Origin: Sphingomonadaceae bacterium | Lineage (GTDB): Bacteria; Pseudomonadota; Alphaproteobacteria; Sphingomonadales; Sphingomonadaceae | NCBI GenBank assembly: GCA_020847445.1 | Contig: JADLBY010000173.1 | Location: 1 to 49,728, forward strand | Direction: 5' to 3' | DNA: 49,728 nt | Shown here: one piece after another, positions 26,301-33,860 of the stretch | Layout of the letters: each line of letters opens with the position of its first letter | Position numbering within the stretch: position 1 is the stretch's first letter | Program-made: the position numbers and the translations under genes | The notes under the pieces: model-generated | Told to the model about the DNA's origin: nothing | The model's database searches: none | What the model saw: only the letters and a program-made list of their open reading frames with translations

Positions 26301-27711
26301 CAGGAGTTACCATGCGGATCTTGGGAGCCGGAACCAACGCCTGCGGCACCACTACCTGCTCGAAGCGGGCTGGAAGGCCGATACCGCGATCCAGGGGCTC
26401 GGCCGGACCAACCGCACCAACCAGGCGCAGCCCCCGCTGTTCCGTCCGGTCGCCACCGACGTTCAGGCGGAAAAGCGCTTTCTTTCGACCATCGCGCGGC
26501 GGCTCGACACGCTGGGCGCGATTACCCGCGGACAGCGCCAGACAGGTGGACAGGGGCTGTTTCGTCCTGAGGACAATCTCGAAAGCCCCTATGCCCATGC
26601 AGCGCTGCGGCAGTTCTACCTGCTGATCTACGCGGGCAAGGTCGAGCACTGCTCGCTGGCGACCTTCGAGGCCATGACCGGGCTGTCGCTGACCGATGGC
26701 AGCGGTTGCATCAAGGACGAACTGCCGCCGATCACGACCTTCCTCAACCGCCTTCTGGCGCTCACGATTTCGATGCAGAACGTGCTGTTCACGGTGTTCG
26801 AGCAATTGCTCGCCGCCAAGGTCGAAAGTGCGATCGCCGCAGGCTCCTACGATGTCGGGCTGGAAACACTGGTCGCCGACAGCTTCTCCGTCACCGACAG
26901 CGAGCCGATATACGTCCACCCCGCCACCGGTGCCGAAACCCGGCTGCTTACGATCGCCATGCGCGAGCGCAACCAGCCGCTCACACTCGCCAAGGCACTC
27001 GAGCTGCTGCGCGAGCCGGGCGCGCGGCGACTGGTCAACTCCCGCTCGAAACGCGCTGCCGTGCAGCTTCCCGCCCGCAGCGTCATGCTCGACGACGGCG
27101 AGGTTGAACGTAGGGTCCGGCTGATCCGACCGATGGAGCGGCTGAACCTCGCACTCAGCCACCTGCCCGAGACCGCCTGGGCGGAAGTCGACGAGCGCAC
27201 CTTCTCTACCGTCTGGCAGGCCGAGGTGGCGCAGGTCGAGGAGTTCACGACGAGCGAACTGCACATCGTCACTGGGTTGCTGCTGCCGATCTGGAAACGG
27301 CTGCCTGAGGAATCGACCCGCGTTTACCGGCTCCAGACCGACGATGGCATGAGCATTGTCGGACGGAGGGTGTCACCGGCATGGGCAGCGAGTGCCGCGG
27401 CCAGCACTAACGCGCCCGAACTGACGCCGCCGCAGGCGCTGGCCTTGATGCGTGAGGGGCAAACGGTCCTTGATCTCGTAGAAGGCCTGCAACTGCGCCG
27501 GTCGCGGTTGATGCAGGTAAACCGGATCGAGCTAACCGGGTTTGCTCCGACAGCGGTCGACCGGCTGAAGGCGATGGGGCTTTTTTCGGAGATCATCAGC
27601 TGGAAGCTGCGCCTGTTCGTCCCTGACGACACAGTGTCAGGATGCCAGGTGCTCGAACGCCTGTTCGAACGCCATCCGCCGACCCGCATCCTCGACCGCA
27701 AGGCCGCGTGA
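23350..27711 (+). CDS. strawberry-notch-like helicase with N-terminal methyltransferase domain
   Basis: A 1453-residue protein, the largest in the window. Residues about 120-330 form a class I SAM-dependent methyltransferase (LEPSAGTGLLAI as motif I, VMNPPFSASLG as catalytic motif IV). A linker with Ala-Ser repeats follows (about 350-365). The strawberry-notch-type SF2 helicase has a Walker-A-like GDGTGAGKGRQ near 510, VFDESHAM near 613, SATGATTVENLAY, and the C-terminal lobe ILIFSDAGGTGRSYHADL with AIQGLGRTNRTNQ near 1014. Such fused proteins are hallmarks of sphingomonad and rhizobial ICEs. They may modify and remodel element DNA during transfer or shield it from restriction; the role is inferred. 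The frame is intact. Confidence 0.9.
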   Translation: MTNSQLAGAAVRPLASACPDQTARFIIAAAQDLLGHLAAGRRIEAPAIRTAMQSAFGASDASGAWDWKTAYEAVEIAQLLFLRRYGPAIHARTADPFERLKLVDRIARLAPTQTRRSEEMVQYQQFSTPLGLAWVAGFAANFQRGELVLEPSAGTGLLAIQAELGSARLALNEVADTRHALLKYLFGDANITNHDATQIHDRLDPSLAPSCIVMNPPFSASLGVETRVADAAFRHIASALARLTDGGRLVAITGSSCAPDHAAWRGSFIRLQENARVVFTAPIAGSIYASHGTTFETRLTVIDKLPADDPGSFPPSHEMAADMPSLLRMLVDALPARAPVAVLPAIPSTGKIASASASASRRAAAPKPRLVAVPPVEPAGAVLDYETVDWVATCGSRLTDALYEPYVLQSIRIAGAQPHPTRLVQSAAMASVAPPKPSYRPHLPEGLVERGLLSDAQLESVIYAGEAHSEHLAGRWTVDATFDKIEAAPDDCDTAVRFRKGWFLGDGTGAGKGRQVAGVLLDNWLKGRRRAVWISKSDKLLEDAQRDWRALGQEPLLIQPLARFRQGTPIRLDQGILFTTYATLRSDARENRVSRVAQIVDWLGSDFDGVIVFDESHAMQNAGGGKSDRGDSAPSQQGRAGLRLQHALPDARVLYVSATGATTVENLAYAQRLGLWGGADFPFDKRTDFVAAIEAGGVAAMEVLARDLKALGLYSARSLSYEGVEYELVEHKLTPDQVRIYDAYAGAFQVIHNNLDAALEASGVTSSSEGTLNRQAKSAARSAFESAKQRFFNHLITAMKTPTLIRAIEQGLADGHAAVVQIVSTGEALLSRRLAEIDPGEWNDIHCDVTPREYVLDYLAHSFPTQLHETYTDGDGNLASRPAYDDAGNVIECREACQRRDRLIEKLASMEPVQGALDQIVQRFGTDMVAEVTGRSRRIVRKVDADGERFVVENRPAHANLAEAQAFMEDKKPILIFSDAGGTGRSYHADLGSRNQRLRHHYLLEAGWKADTAIQGLGRTNRTNQAQPPLFRPVATDVQAEKRFLSTIARRLDTLGAITRGQRQTGGQGLFRPEDNLESPYAHAALRQFYLLIYAGKVEHCSLATFEAMTGLSLTDGSGCIKDELPPITTFLNRLLALTISMQNVLFTVFEQLLAAKVESAIAAGSYDVGLETLVADSFSVTDSEPIYVHPATGAETRLLTIAMRERNQPLTLAKALELLREPGARRLVNSRSKRAAVQLPARSVMLDDGEVERRVRLIRPMERLNLALSHLPETAWAEVDERTFSTVWQAEVAQVEEFTTSELHIVTGLLLPIWKRLPEESTRVYRLQTDDGMSIVGRRVSPAWAASAAASTNAPELTPPQALALMREGQTVLDLVEGLQLRRSRLMQVNRIELTGFAPTAVDRLKAMGLFSEIISWKLRLFVPDDTVSGCQVLERLFERHPPTRILDRKAA
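24406..24429 (+). repeat. four tandem copies of GCTAGC inside the helicase gene
   Basis: Four perfect GCTAGC units, each itself a palindrome, encode an Ala-Ser-Ala-Ser tract in the linker between methyltransferase and helicase domains. The unit is six bases, so copy-number change keeps the frame and would only alter linker length. Confidence 0.9.
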
Positions 27712-27712
27712 C

Positions 27713-28762
27713 GTGAGGAGGCTTTCCAGGCGCGCATCGGAACTTTCAGAACGGCTCGCCCAGAACGCGATAGGAGTTTGCCGCCAATACCTACCGGCCG
27801 GACGCCGCGAGGGCCGATACTGGATGGTTGGCGATGTTGCCGGGACGCCGGGGCGCAGCCTCTATGTTCGTCTGTTCGAGACCGAACGCGGCACAATCGG
27901 CAACTGGGTCGATGCCGCAACAGGCGAACACGGTGATCTCATCGACCTGATCCGGCTCAACCAGTGCCACGGGCGGCTTGCCGAGACCATCGACGAGGCT
28001 GAGCGCTTCCTGTCGCTTCCACCCTCGACTGGCGATGAAGAGCGGAAGCACTCGTCCGGTCCACCGCCACGCGCCGGGTCGCCCACGGCTGCACAGCGAC
28101 TCTTCGCAGCCTCGAAGCCGATCATCGGCACGCTGGCGGCAACTTACCTGCAATCACGCGGCATCACGCACTTTGCGGACATGCCAGCTCTGCGGTTCCA
28201 TCCCCATTGCTACTATCGCTCTAACGCCGACGACGTGCCCGGGACTCCTGGTGTATTTGCGGCGCTGATCGCATCGGTCACCGATGACGACGGCGCCCAG
28301 ACCGGCACGCATCGCACTTGGCTCGATCCATCTGGAAGTGCCAAAGCCGCAGTCGCATCGCCGCGCCGTGCAATGGGCAATATCCTAGGCAACGCGATCC
28401 GGTTCGGGCACATGCAGGATGTCATGGCCGCGGGCGAGGGCATCGAGACCATGCTGTCCTTGCGCGAAGTCCTGCCGTCCTTACCACTCGCCGCTGCCAC
28501 CTCCTCGTCGCACTTGGCCGCCATTCAGCTCCCGCCAATGCTGCGCCGCCTTTACGTCGCGCGAGACCGCGATGCAGCCGGAGACGCGGCGTTTTCAATC
28601 CTGACCGACCGGGCACAGGCTGCAGGGATCGAACTTCTCCCGTTCATGCCCGCGTTGGGCGATTTCAACGATGATCTGCGCCAGCACGGACCATCGGTGC
28701 TGGGTGAGCGAGTGATCGATCAGTTGCACGAAGCCGACCGGGCTCGCTTTCACCGACGTTGA
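27713..28762 (+). CDS. Toprim-domain protein, primase-like
   Basis: A 349-residue protein starting at GTG 27713, one base after the helicase stop. The N-terminal region (CRQYLPAGRREGRYWMVGD, GNWVDAATGEHGDLIDL) resembles the DUF7146/CHC2-like zone of element primases. The Toprim domain follows, with AAGEGIETMLSLRE (catalytic Glu) near residue 240 and LYVARDRDAAGDAAF (Asp-x-Asp) near 285. It is a usual neighbour of the strawberry-notch gene in this class of element and likely primes or processes DNA after transfer. The close spacing implies a shared transcript with the helicase. Confidence 0.88.
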   Translation: MRRLSRRASELSERLAQNAIGVCRQYLPAGRREGRYWMVGDVAGTPGRSLYVRLFETERGTIGNWVDAATGEHGDLIDLIRLNQCHGRLAETIDEAERFLSLPPSTGDEERKHSSGPPPRAGSPTAAQRLFAASKPIIGTLAATYLQSRGITHFADMPALRFHPHCYYRSNADDVPGTPGVFAALIASVTDDDGAQTGTHRTWLDPSGSAKAAVASPRRAMGNILGNAIRFGHMQDVMAAGEGIETMLSLREVLPSLPLAAATSSSHLAAIQLPPMLRRLYVARDRDAAGDAAFSILTDRAQAAGIELLPFMPALGDFNDDLRQHGPSVLGERVIDQLHEADRARFHRR

Positions 28763-28881
28763 TTTGGGCCGAGACGGGATCGGGATGATGGCCCCCGGCA
28801 TGGGCAGGTCCCTGGAGCTGTGCCGGACACACCCGGCCTTCTTTGGGGGCGATCTAAGAGACCGGCTGCGGCGCGGCCGCA

Positions 28882-28961
28882 ATGGCGGGCCGGCGACTAT
28901 TTTCCGGCGGCGCGGCAAGCGCGCCTTTCCATCGCGAATCAAAATAGCCGCCGCCCGCCAT
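28882..28961 (+). other. long imperfect inverted repeat in the Toprim-DUF2493 gap
   Basis: The gap 28763-29068 holds no gene. Inside it, 28882-28903 (ATGGCGGGC...CTATTTT) pairs with 28941-28961 (AAAATAG...GCCCGCCAT), giving about 20 paired bases with a few mismatches around a 37-base loop. It could be an RNA structure in the DUF2493 leader or a single-strand initiation site; no known riboswitch is recognised. Confidence 0.55.
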
Positions 28962-29068
28962 CCTCCGCTTTGCTTCGGCGCTGCGCGTGCGCCCACACCC
29001 CTGCCGGTCAGAGGGATCGCCGGAAGGCCGGGCGAGGTGCCCGGCTCAGATCCTCAAGGACGCCGATC

Positions 29069-29980
29069 ATGGCCGAGCCATTCGAACCCGATCACGGAAT
29101 CTCGCCCACCGCCCATCTCCTCGATGAATTGGCCCTCTACGGCTACCGTCCCTTCTCCGACGAAGCCGATCCGCGACCACTTCCCGACGAACGCATCGCC
29201 GCCGGCGCTGTCGCCGACATGTTCGACGCGCTCATCGCTACCATGATCGACACCAGGCTCGAACCCGATCTCGAAGACCTGTGCTGGTCACTCGCCAACC
29301 TCTTCCACCGCGCCGAGGGCCGGATCCAGCGCGACCTCGACGACAACGAAGACGCCCAGAAGCGCGGGCAGCGCGAACAGGACGGCTCCGAGGTCAAGTC
29401 AGTCGAGTTGGAACGGCTTATCAACGAAGGCATCGGCCTGATCGAACGGCGCAATGCGATGGAGTTCATGCGCGAGGCCGCTTCCGACCGCTTCGAAGCG
29501 CATTTCCGCAAGGCCTGGACCCCGCGCACCGGATCACTCGTCAACCACCGCACCCTGACCGCCACCATGATCGACAGCCGTGACTTCATCGCCGCCAAAC
29601 GCCGCTCAGAAACCGAACCGCTGTTGCCGACCGGCACACGGATCGCGTTCACCTCAGGTCCCGCCTACCAGGATCATAACCGCATCTGGGCCGTACTCGA
29701 CAAGGTTCTCGCCAAGTATCCCGACATGGTCCTGTTCCATGGCGGCAACCCGACTGGCGGCGAACACATCGCAACGCTTTGGGCACGTAACCGCAAGATC
29801 GTCCATGTCCCGTTCCGGCCCGACTGGGAGCGGTTCAAGAAGGCGGCACCGTTCCGTCGCAACGATCAGATGCTCGAGGCGCTGCCCAAGGCCGTGGTCG
29901 CTTGTCCTGGCAATGGCATCAATGCCAACCTGATCGACAAGGCTCGCAAGCTGGGCATTTCGGTGTGGGCGATCGAATGA
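29069..29980 (+). CDS. DUF2493 (SLOG-like) protein
   Basis: A 303-residue protein. ATG at 29069 follows AAGGA and is preferred to the much longer upstream frame. Residues 60-180 are helical and charged. The C-terminal DUF2493 domain shows RIAFTSGPAYQDHNRIW, LFHGGNPTGGEHIATLWA and HVPFRPDW, a Rossmann-like fold related to SLOG nucleotide-binding proteins. It is a standard backbone gene of these elements; its ligand is unknown. It follows the Toprim gene after a 306-base structured gap. Confidence 0.85.
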   Translation: MAEPFEPDHGISPTAHLLDELALYGYRPFSDEADPRPLPDERIAAGAVADMFDALIATMIDTRLEPDLEDLCWSLANLFHRAEGRIQRDLDDNEDAQKRGQREQDGSEVKSVELERLINEGIGLIERRNAMEFMREAASDRFEAHFRKAWTPRTGSLVNHRTLTATMIDSRDFIAAKRRSETEPLLPTGTRIAFTSGPAYQDHNRIWAVLDKVLAKYPDMVLFHGGNPTGGEHIATLWARNRKIVHVPFRPDWERFKKAAPFRRNDQMLEALPKAVVACPGNGINANLIDKARKLGISVWAIE

Positions 29981-30035
29981 TTGCCTGCATCAGTAACACG
30001 TTGCGGTCATTTCAATCCATTGACGGTGTCGTTGC

Positions 30036-30833
30036 TTACTTGAGCAGATTCCACTTGCGTCGCAGATCGAAAATATTCGCTCGATGTAACAAGAAACTTC
30101 GCATTGCCTTGCGCATTCCTTCATCAGCTTCGGCCAATGGCATTGGTCGCTTGGGCAACGGCGTTTTATTCCCTCCGTGCCGACAATAGGGGCCCAAATA
30201 CGCCGGGTTATTGGCTGTGTTTGTAAAGTCCTTTAGCCTGGCAGCCGACCAACCCGCTTCTCTCGCGATTTTCGCATCGTTCCATCCGGCATCCTTCATC
30301 CAATCCCGATAAGCATAAAGACTCAAATAGGTGAGGCCTTGGACGCCAGTGTACTTGAGTATGGCACGTGTCACATCGTCATATCGAGCAAGGAACAGGC
30401 TTCGCGTCAGAGGGTCATCTAGGTAGTGATCGTCGAGGCCGTGGTGCGCTTTGGAATAAGCAGGCGAGAAGGGTTCAACGCCAACGTCACCAGGATATGG
30501 TAATCCACTCACCATCGGCCGATCGGTCACTTCCTCCGCGCTTGGGTTGACAAGTTCGATTGGATAATAACTGGGGCCGGAAGCAATTAGCATTGCACCG
30601 TCGAACAGAGCCTTGAGTGACGTTGATCGATCAAGGAATTCCTTTGGGCTGCCCACATCATCCAAATGGTTCGATGACCAAGCGAACCACGCAGGCACAG
30701 AGTCTGTCTCCTCTGCCCACATTACAATATCTGGACTGATCAAACGTGAGACGAAGCTCTCCATCCACGCGCTGTTTGGGTGGGTCCAGAAGTGCCATCG
30801 CGGTATAGGCCTAAAATTCGTCATCCTGTCCAC
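30036..30833 (-). CDS. unrecognised cargo protein
   Basis: A 265-residue soluble protein; the start may be 30833 or the internal Met at 30824. I recognise no family. It is rich in Trp and Tyr, with segments such as HFWTHPNSAWMESFVSRL, VPAWFAWSSNHLDD and a basic C-terminus (KTPLPKRPMPLAEADEG, LRRKWNLLK). The middle (YRDWMKDAGWNDAKIAREAG) may form a helix-turn-helix. Base composition is visibly less G+C-rich than the flanking backbone genes, and it points against them, so it looks like inserted cargo. Insertion points in such backbones often carry defence or regulatory genes, but no function can be assigned. Confidence 0.75.
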   Translation of the reverse strand: MDRMTNFRPIPRWHFWTHPNSAWMESFVSRLISPDIVMWAEETDSVPAWFAWSSNHLDDVGSPKEFLDRSTSLKALFDGAMLIASGPSYYPIELVNPSAEEVTDRPMVSGLPYPGDVGVEPFSPAYSKAHHGLDDHYLDDPLTRSLFLARYDDVTRAILKYTGVQGLTYLSLYAYRDWMKDAGWNDAKIAREAGWSAARLKDFTNTANNPAYLGPYCRHGGNKTPLPKRPMPLAEADEGMRKAMRSFLLHRANIFDLRRKWNLLK

Positions 30834-31023
30834 ATACCCACCCCTCTCTCAATGGCCAATCCGTTGGCCGACCCCAAGCCTCCTTCAATCAACCCATGAA
30901 GGGTCCGCTCCGCATCCGCGTGCGGCCACTGCGGCTACGCCTTCGTGGTGATTGCGGCTTTGCGCCGTCTGTCCGGGGCCTGTCGAGCGGGGATGGTCCC
31001 TGCTCCGAGACAGGAGCTCGAAC

Positions 31024-31188
31024 ATGTCACTCACCATCGCACAACGTCACGCCTGGAGCCTTGCCCGCACCCTGATGGTCTGCGTCACCCTGTTTCACGC
31101 CGGTAACGGCTCCGCCGCCGTCCCGACCGCCGAGTTCGACGGCGATCCCAGCAGCATCGTTCGCGAATATGACCCGTTCAACCCCTGA
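31024..31188 (+). CDS. small protein with possible signal segment
   Basis: A 54-residue protein (MSLTIAQRHAWSLARTLMVC, then VTLFHAGNGSAAVPTAEF) whose first 30 residues are weakly hydrophobic with an AVP-like cleavage site. ATG at 31024 has AGGAG about eight bases upstream. The family is not known. Just before it, 30978-31015 can fold (CCTGTC with GACAGG) so that the ribosome site is near the stem base. Confidence 0.6.
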   Translation: MSLTIAQRHAWSLARTLMVCVTLFHAGNGSAAVPTAEFDGDPSSIVREYDPFNP

Positions 31189-31332
31189 CCGCGCCACAGC
31201 GCCCTCCGCACGCTGGCCGGATGCCCATCGGGTATTCCGGCCTGCACCCAAATCTGCTATGACCGCCGGGCACATTGCGCTGCGGTGGAGGAGGAGAGCG
31301 CGTCCCTTGCCCCTGGCTTCAAGGAGGACGCC

Positions 31333-31737
31333 ATGCTGATCGGCCTTACCCTGATAATTGTCGCGGTTTTCATGTGCTGCGCGCTGCTCTTCCGCCTTTC
31401 AATCAACGCCCTGCCGCTGTTCGTCGCCTTCCTCGCCGGTTCAGCGACCTATCGCAGCGACAGCGGCATCCTCGCTGCGCTTGCCGTTGCCGCCATCGCC
31501 GCGATTACATTGCTCGCCGCCACCCAACTCGCGCTGGGCTTCGCCAAGTCCCACTTCACGCGGGCGGCAATTGGCGTCGCCTTCACCGCGCCCGCCTCGA
31601 TCGCCGGCTATCACGCTGTTCACGGTATTGCGGCTGCGACCATGCCCCAGGGCGCATGGCAGCTCACCGTTTCGGTGCTCGGCACCGCTGTTATCGCGGC
31701 TGCGTCCTGGACGCAATGGAGCCGCGCCCGCCTATAG
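31333..31737 (+). CDS. small integral membrane protein
   Basis: A 134-residue protein with ATG at 31333 after a strong AAGGAGG. Four hydrophobic segments are visible: about 3-20 (IGLTLIIVAVFMCCALLF), 22-40, 46-66 (ILAALAVAAIAAITLLAA), and 75-125 with one or two more. No domain is recognised. Placement among ICE backbone genes suggests an accessory inner-membrane protein of the element. Confidence 0.75.
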   Translation: MLIGLTLIIVAVFMCCALLFRLSINALPLFVAFLAGSATYRSDSGILAALAVAAIAAITLLAATQLALGFAKSHFTRAAIGVAFTAPASIAGYHAVHGIAAATMPQGAWQLTVSVLGTAVIAAASWTQWSRARL

Positions 31738-32349
31738 CTTTGGCACACCCTCAAAGCCCCGCCCGGCAAGTCCAGGACGGGGCCGGCACGGTCAGATTGG
31801 CCGTGACGAGCGAGGTGCGGAGATCAGGGGCATTCGCCTTCGCCGTCTGGGCGGGGTCGGTCAGGGCGGGTGCCGGGTCGAGCCTGGACACGAATGCGCG
31901 GCCTTTCGGCGCCAGGTCAGTGACGGACCGATTGCGGAATCTCAACCGAACCGGAACAGGCGCGTTCTCGTTGTCGCTGGGGGTCCGGGATGCGGAAACG
32001 ATCAACGGTCACGCTACAAACGAAATCACCCTACTCGTTGCTCTGTCTGGTAAGTCTGGGAATGGCCATGGCTTCCCGCTCAAGTGTGACCCGATCACAA
32101 TGCGCCCTCTTCAATGGCTCTGGTTGGCAGGGGATGGCTTCGCCGCTTGATCCCCTGCTGCAACGGCGTCTGCATCGACTTTCTTCCCCTGGGCGTGCCG
32201 CCCATTCCTCGCGGAAACAAGAAAGCCGTCGGGCCACCGTCCTCCACTCACGTTCCGGCCGTCCCGGTGCAGCGGGCACAAGCCCCTGCCTTCAACCAGC
32301 CATCGAGGCCGCGATGGGCGCGGGTTCGACCAACTTGAAGGAATGCATC
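31738..32349. other. 612-base gap with an inverted DUF736-like remnant
   Basis: No intact gene is called here. A hairpin pairs GCCCCG near 31757 with CGGGGC near 31778, right after the membrane protein gene. On the minus strand 31959-31978 is a 20-base perfect match to bases 32452-32471 of the next DUF736 gene. The minus-strand frame there (31751-32005) begins with SDNENAPVPVRL, the DUF736 signature, before diverging. This suggests an old inverted duplication or decayed paralog. Confidence 0.5.
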
Positions 32350-32670
32350 ATGGCCAACATCGGAACTTTCACCAAGACCGGCAACGAATACAAGGGCGAA
32401 ATCGTCACCATGTCGGTGCAGCAGAAGAACGTCCGCATCGTCCCCGAAACCAGCGACAACGAGAACGCGCCGTCGCACCGGGTCTTCGTCGGCCGCGCGG
32501 AAATCGGCGCCGCCTGGACCAAGACCTCGAACGAAGGCCGCGACTATCTCTCGGTCAAGCTCGACGATCCCAGCTTCACCGCCCCGATCTTCGCCAACCT
32601 GTTCGACGACGAAGACGGCAAGAGCTACAACCTGATCTGGTCGCGCGCGCGCCGCACCAACGGCGACTGA
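32350..32670 (+). CDS. DUF736 family protein, copy 1
   Basis: A 106-residue protein typical of DUF736: MANIGTFTKTGNEYKGEIVT, VPETSDNENAPSHRVFVGR, EIGAAWTKTSNEGRDYLSVK and a terminal LIWSRARR. DUF736 genes are common in alphaproteobacterial plasmids and ICEs, frequently near transfer genes, and are of unknown function. AAGGAATGCATC precedes the ATG at 32350. It is followed by a strong hairpin. A second, diverged copy is at 36920. Confidence 0.92.
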   Translation: MANIGTFTKTGNEYKGEIVTMSVQQKNVRIVPETSDNENAPSHRVFVGRAEIGAAWTKTSNEGRDYLSVKLDDPSFTAPIFANLFDDEDGKSYNLIWSRARRTNGD

Positions 32671-32682
32671 CCGGAACGCCCG

Positions 32683-32708
32683 CCCCGCCCGGCATCTGCC
32701 GGGCGGGG
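32683..32708. terminator. terminator-like hairpin between convergent genes
   Basis: Perfect 12-base inverted repeat (CCCCGCCCGGCA and TGCCGGGCGGGG) with a two-base loop, placed between the DUF736 stop and the convergent XRE gene. No T tract follows on either strand, but its position and stability fit a two-way terminator. Confidence 0.75.
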
Positions 32709-32719
32709 CTTAAGCGTGT

Positions 32720-32947
32720 TCATGCGTCGCTTCCGGCAGGCGGATCGGCGAGAAGGTCCGCAGGTTTCACCCGCAGCGCCTGAGCAGTCTCATGGATGGA
32801 AAGGAGCGTTGCATTCTGGCCCCCGCGCTCGATCATGCTGACATAGGCCCGGTCGACACCCATGCGTTCGGCAACCGCCTCCTGGCTCAACCCAGCGGCA
32901 ATACGATAATAGCGCACGTTCGCGCCGAACAACTTACGGATATCCAT
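32720..32947 (-). CDS. small XRE regulator, QseC-like by position
   Basis: A 75-residue protein that is a single HTH domain: LFGANVRYYRIAAGLSQEAV, ERMGVDRAYVSMIERGGQNA, then ALRVKPADLL. It is divergent from the small DUF2285 gene at 33169, with 221 bases between. In ICEMlSymR7A, small DNA-binding QseC and antiactivator QseM are divergent in the same way and form a switch. The match here is by domain type, size and arrangement, not by alignment. A perfect palindrome with a -10-like core lies upstream of this start. Confidence 0.85.
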   Translation of the reverse strand: MDIRKLFGANVRYYRIAAGLSQEAVAERMGVDRAYVSMIERGGQNATLLSIHETAQALRVKPADLLADPPAGSDA

Positions 32948-32984
32948 CCGTAGCTTAGAAACGGTTCGCGTATCTCCGTGCTAC

Positions 32985-32996
32985 GTATTATAATAC
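32985..32996. promoter_or_regulatory. palindrome GTATTATAATAC in the divergent intergenic region
   Basis: A perfect 12-base palindrome contains TATAAT on both strands, so it could be a shared or overlapping -10 and operator for the XRE gene and its divergent neighbour. CGTGCTA occurs beside it (32977) and again at 33119, near the DUF2285 start, as a possible second site. Confidence 0.5.
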
Positions 32997-33168
32997 TCGG
33001 AAAAGTGCCGCGATCCGTATTGGTTGGGCTCTCAAGGCGAAGTCAGCTTATGCACTTGCTCGAACATCACCCTTCCGAACCGGGCATAACCCGAGTTTTC
33101 ACCATTTTGGAGGGAGTTCGTGCTATAAGTAACGGCATGCAAATCGAGTCGAAGCCAAGGCTCGGCCC

Positions 33169-33435
33169 ATGACGATACTGCGATTCGAGGACCGCGCGCC
33201 TGCCGATGATCGCATCACGGCTTATGATGAGCGCCATTTTGTTACCTATTTACGGATACTTGACGCCGCAGCGGAAGGTGCCGACTGGTCCGAAGTCGCC
33301 GCCGTCGTGTTTGGCCTGGATGCAGCCGGCGAACCGGACCGCGCGCGGCAGGTCCATGACAGCCATTTGGCCCGCGCTCGCTGGTTGACAGAGCAGGGCT
33401 ATAAGCATCTTCTTGATAAATCGAGAGAAGGATGA
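33169..33435 (+). CDS. stand-alone DUF2285-type protein, QseM-like antiactivator candidate
   Basis: An 88-residue protein: YLRILDAAAEGADWSEVAAV, VFGLDAAGEPDRARQVHDSH and LARARWLTEQGYKHLL match the C-terminal helix-turn-helix variant DUF2285. In ICEMlSymR7A, the short DUF2285 protein QseM binds and blocks the activators FseA and TraR. The same small size, divergence from an XRE gene and closeness to a DUF6499/DUF2285 pair make an antiactivator role likely here. AAGG precedes ATG 33169. Regulation is probably by the XRE protein through the intergenic palindrome. Confidence 0.75.
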   Translation: MTILRFEDRAPADDRITAYDERHFVTYLRILDAAAEGADWSEVAAVVFGLDAAGEPDRARQVHDSHLARARWLTEQGYKHLLDKSREG

Positions 33436-33590
33436 TTCTCCGGCTGGCAATGCGGGTATTACGTAAGTAGGTCTCTCGATTTACTACAACCGCTTGCATA
33501 ATCATCCGCAGCATTGGTTACTTGCGGCTTATCTATAGCAATCAAAGACTTGATGCTTGGCCTTTTCGCCTGTGCCTTGCAGGGGTCTTT

Positions 33591-33860
33591 ATGTCCGGTG
33601 GTTCGTCTTGGCGGTCACCATCGACCGCAGATCAGTATCGAGACCATGACTATGCGGATTTCGCGCAGGAATTCCTGAATCGCAATGCCGACTATCGTCG
33701 GGACCATGCGGACACGCTGGCCCGCATCGCCGAGCATCCCCAGACCGAGCAGGAAGAACAGGAGGGCCTGTCCCGGCGATGGGGCTTGAGCTTTCCCCAC
33801 AGACCCGCAGGCAAGTCCGCGCGAAACGCCCGCGCTTTGGTCACCCGCCGTGGCGCCTGA
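33591..33860 (+). CDS. DUF6499 protein, N-terminal half of an FseA-like activator
   Basis: An 89-residue frame starting at ATG 33591; a longer frame to 33522 has no support. SWRSPSTADQYRDHDYADF and AQEFLNRNADYRRDHA are the DUF6499 signature. After RWGLSFP the zero frame reads arbitrary basic residues to TGA 33858-33860. The +1 frame continues as a sensible DUF6499-DUF2285 junction (ACA GAC CCG..., giving TDPQASPRETPALWSPAV). In ICEMlSymR7A the equivalent pair is joined by programmed frameshifting to make FseA. The 89-residue product may be an unshifted by-product. Confidence 0.8.
   Translation: MSGGSSWRSPSTADQYRDHDYADFAQEFLNRNADYRRDHADTLARIAEHPQTEQEEQEGLSRRWGLSFPHRPAGKSARNARALVTRRGA
33792..33798 (+). 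other. putative +1 programmed ribosomal frameshift site TTT-CCC-C
   Basis: In the DUF6499 frame the codons are TTT CCC CAC. Slipping +1 on CCC-C moves into the DUF2285 frame exactly where homology changes frame. The +1 frame is closed by a TGA at 33787-33789 just upstream and open from 33790 through 34365, so the site is confined to this spot or slightly after it. A fused product would have 257 residues (69 before the shift). Confidence 0.65.

Noticed and set aside
31751..32005. Minus-strand frame as an intact gene
   Set aside because: Only the SDNENAP segment resembles DUF736; the remainder is unrelated, so it is treated as a remnant.
32978..33172. Plus-strand 64-residue frame ending in an ATGA overlap with the DUF2285 gene
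   Set aside because: It covers the divergent promoter region and palindrome and has no recognisable domain; the overlap is probably coincidental.
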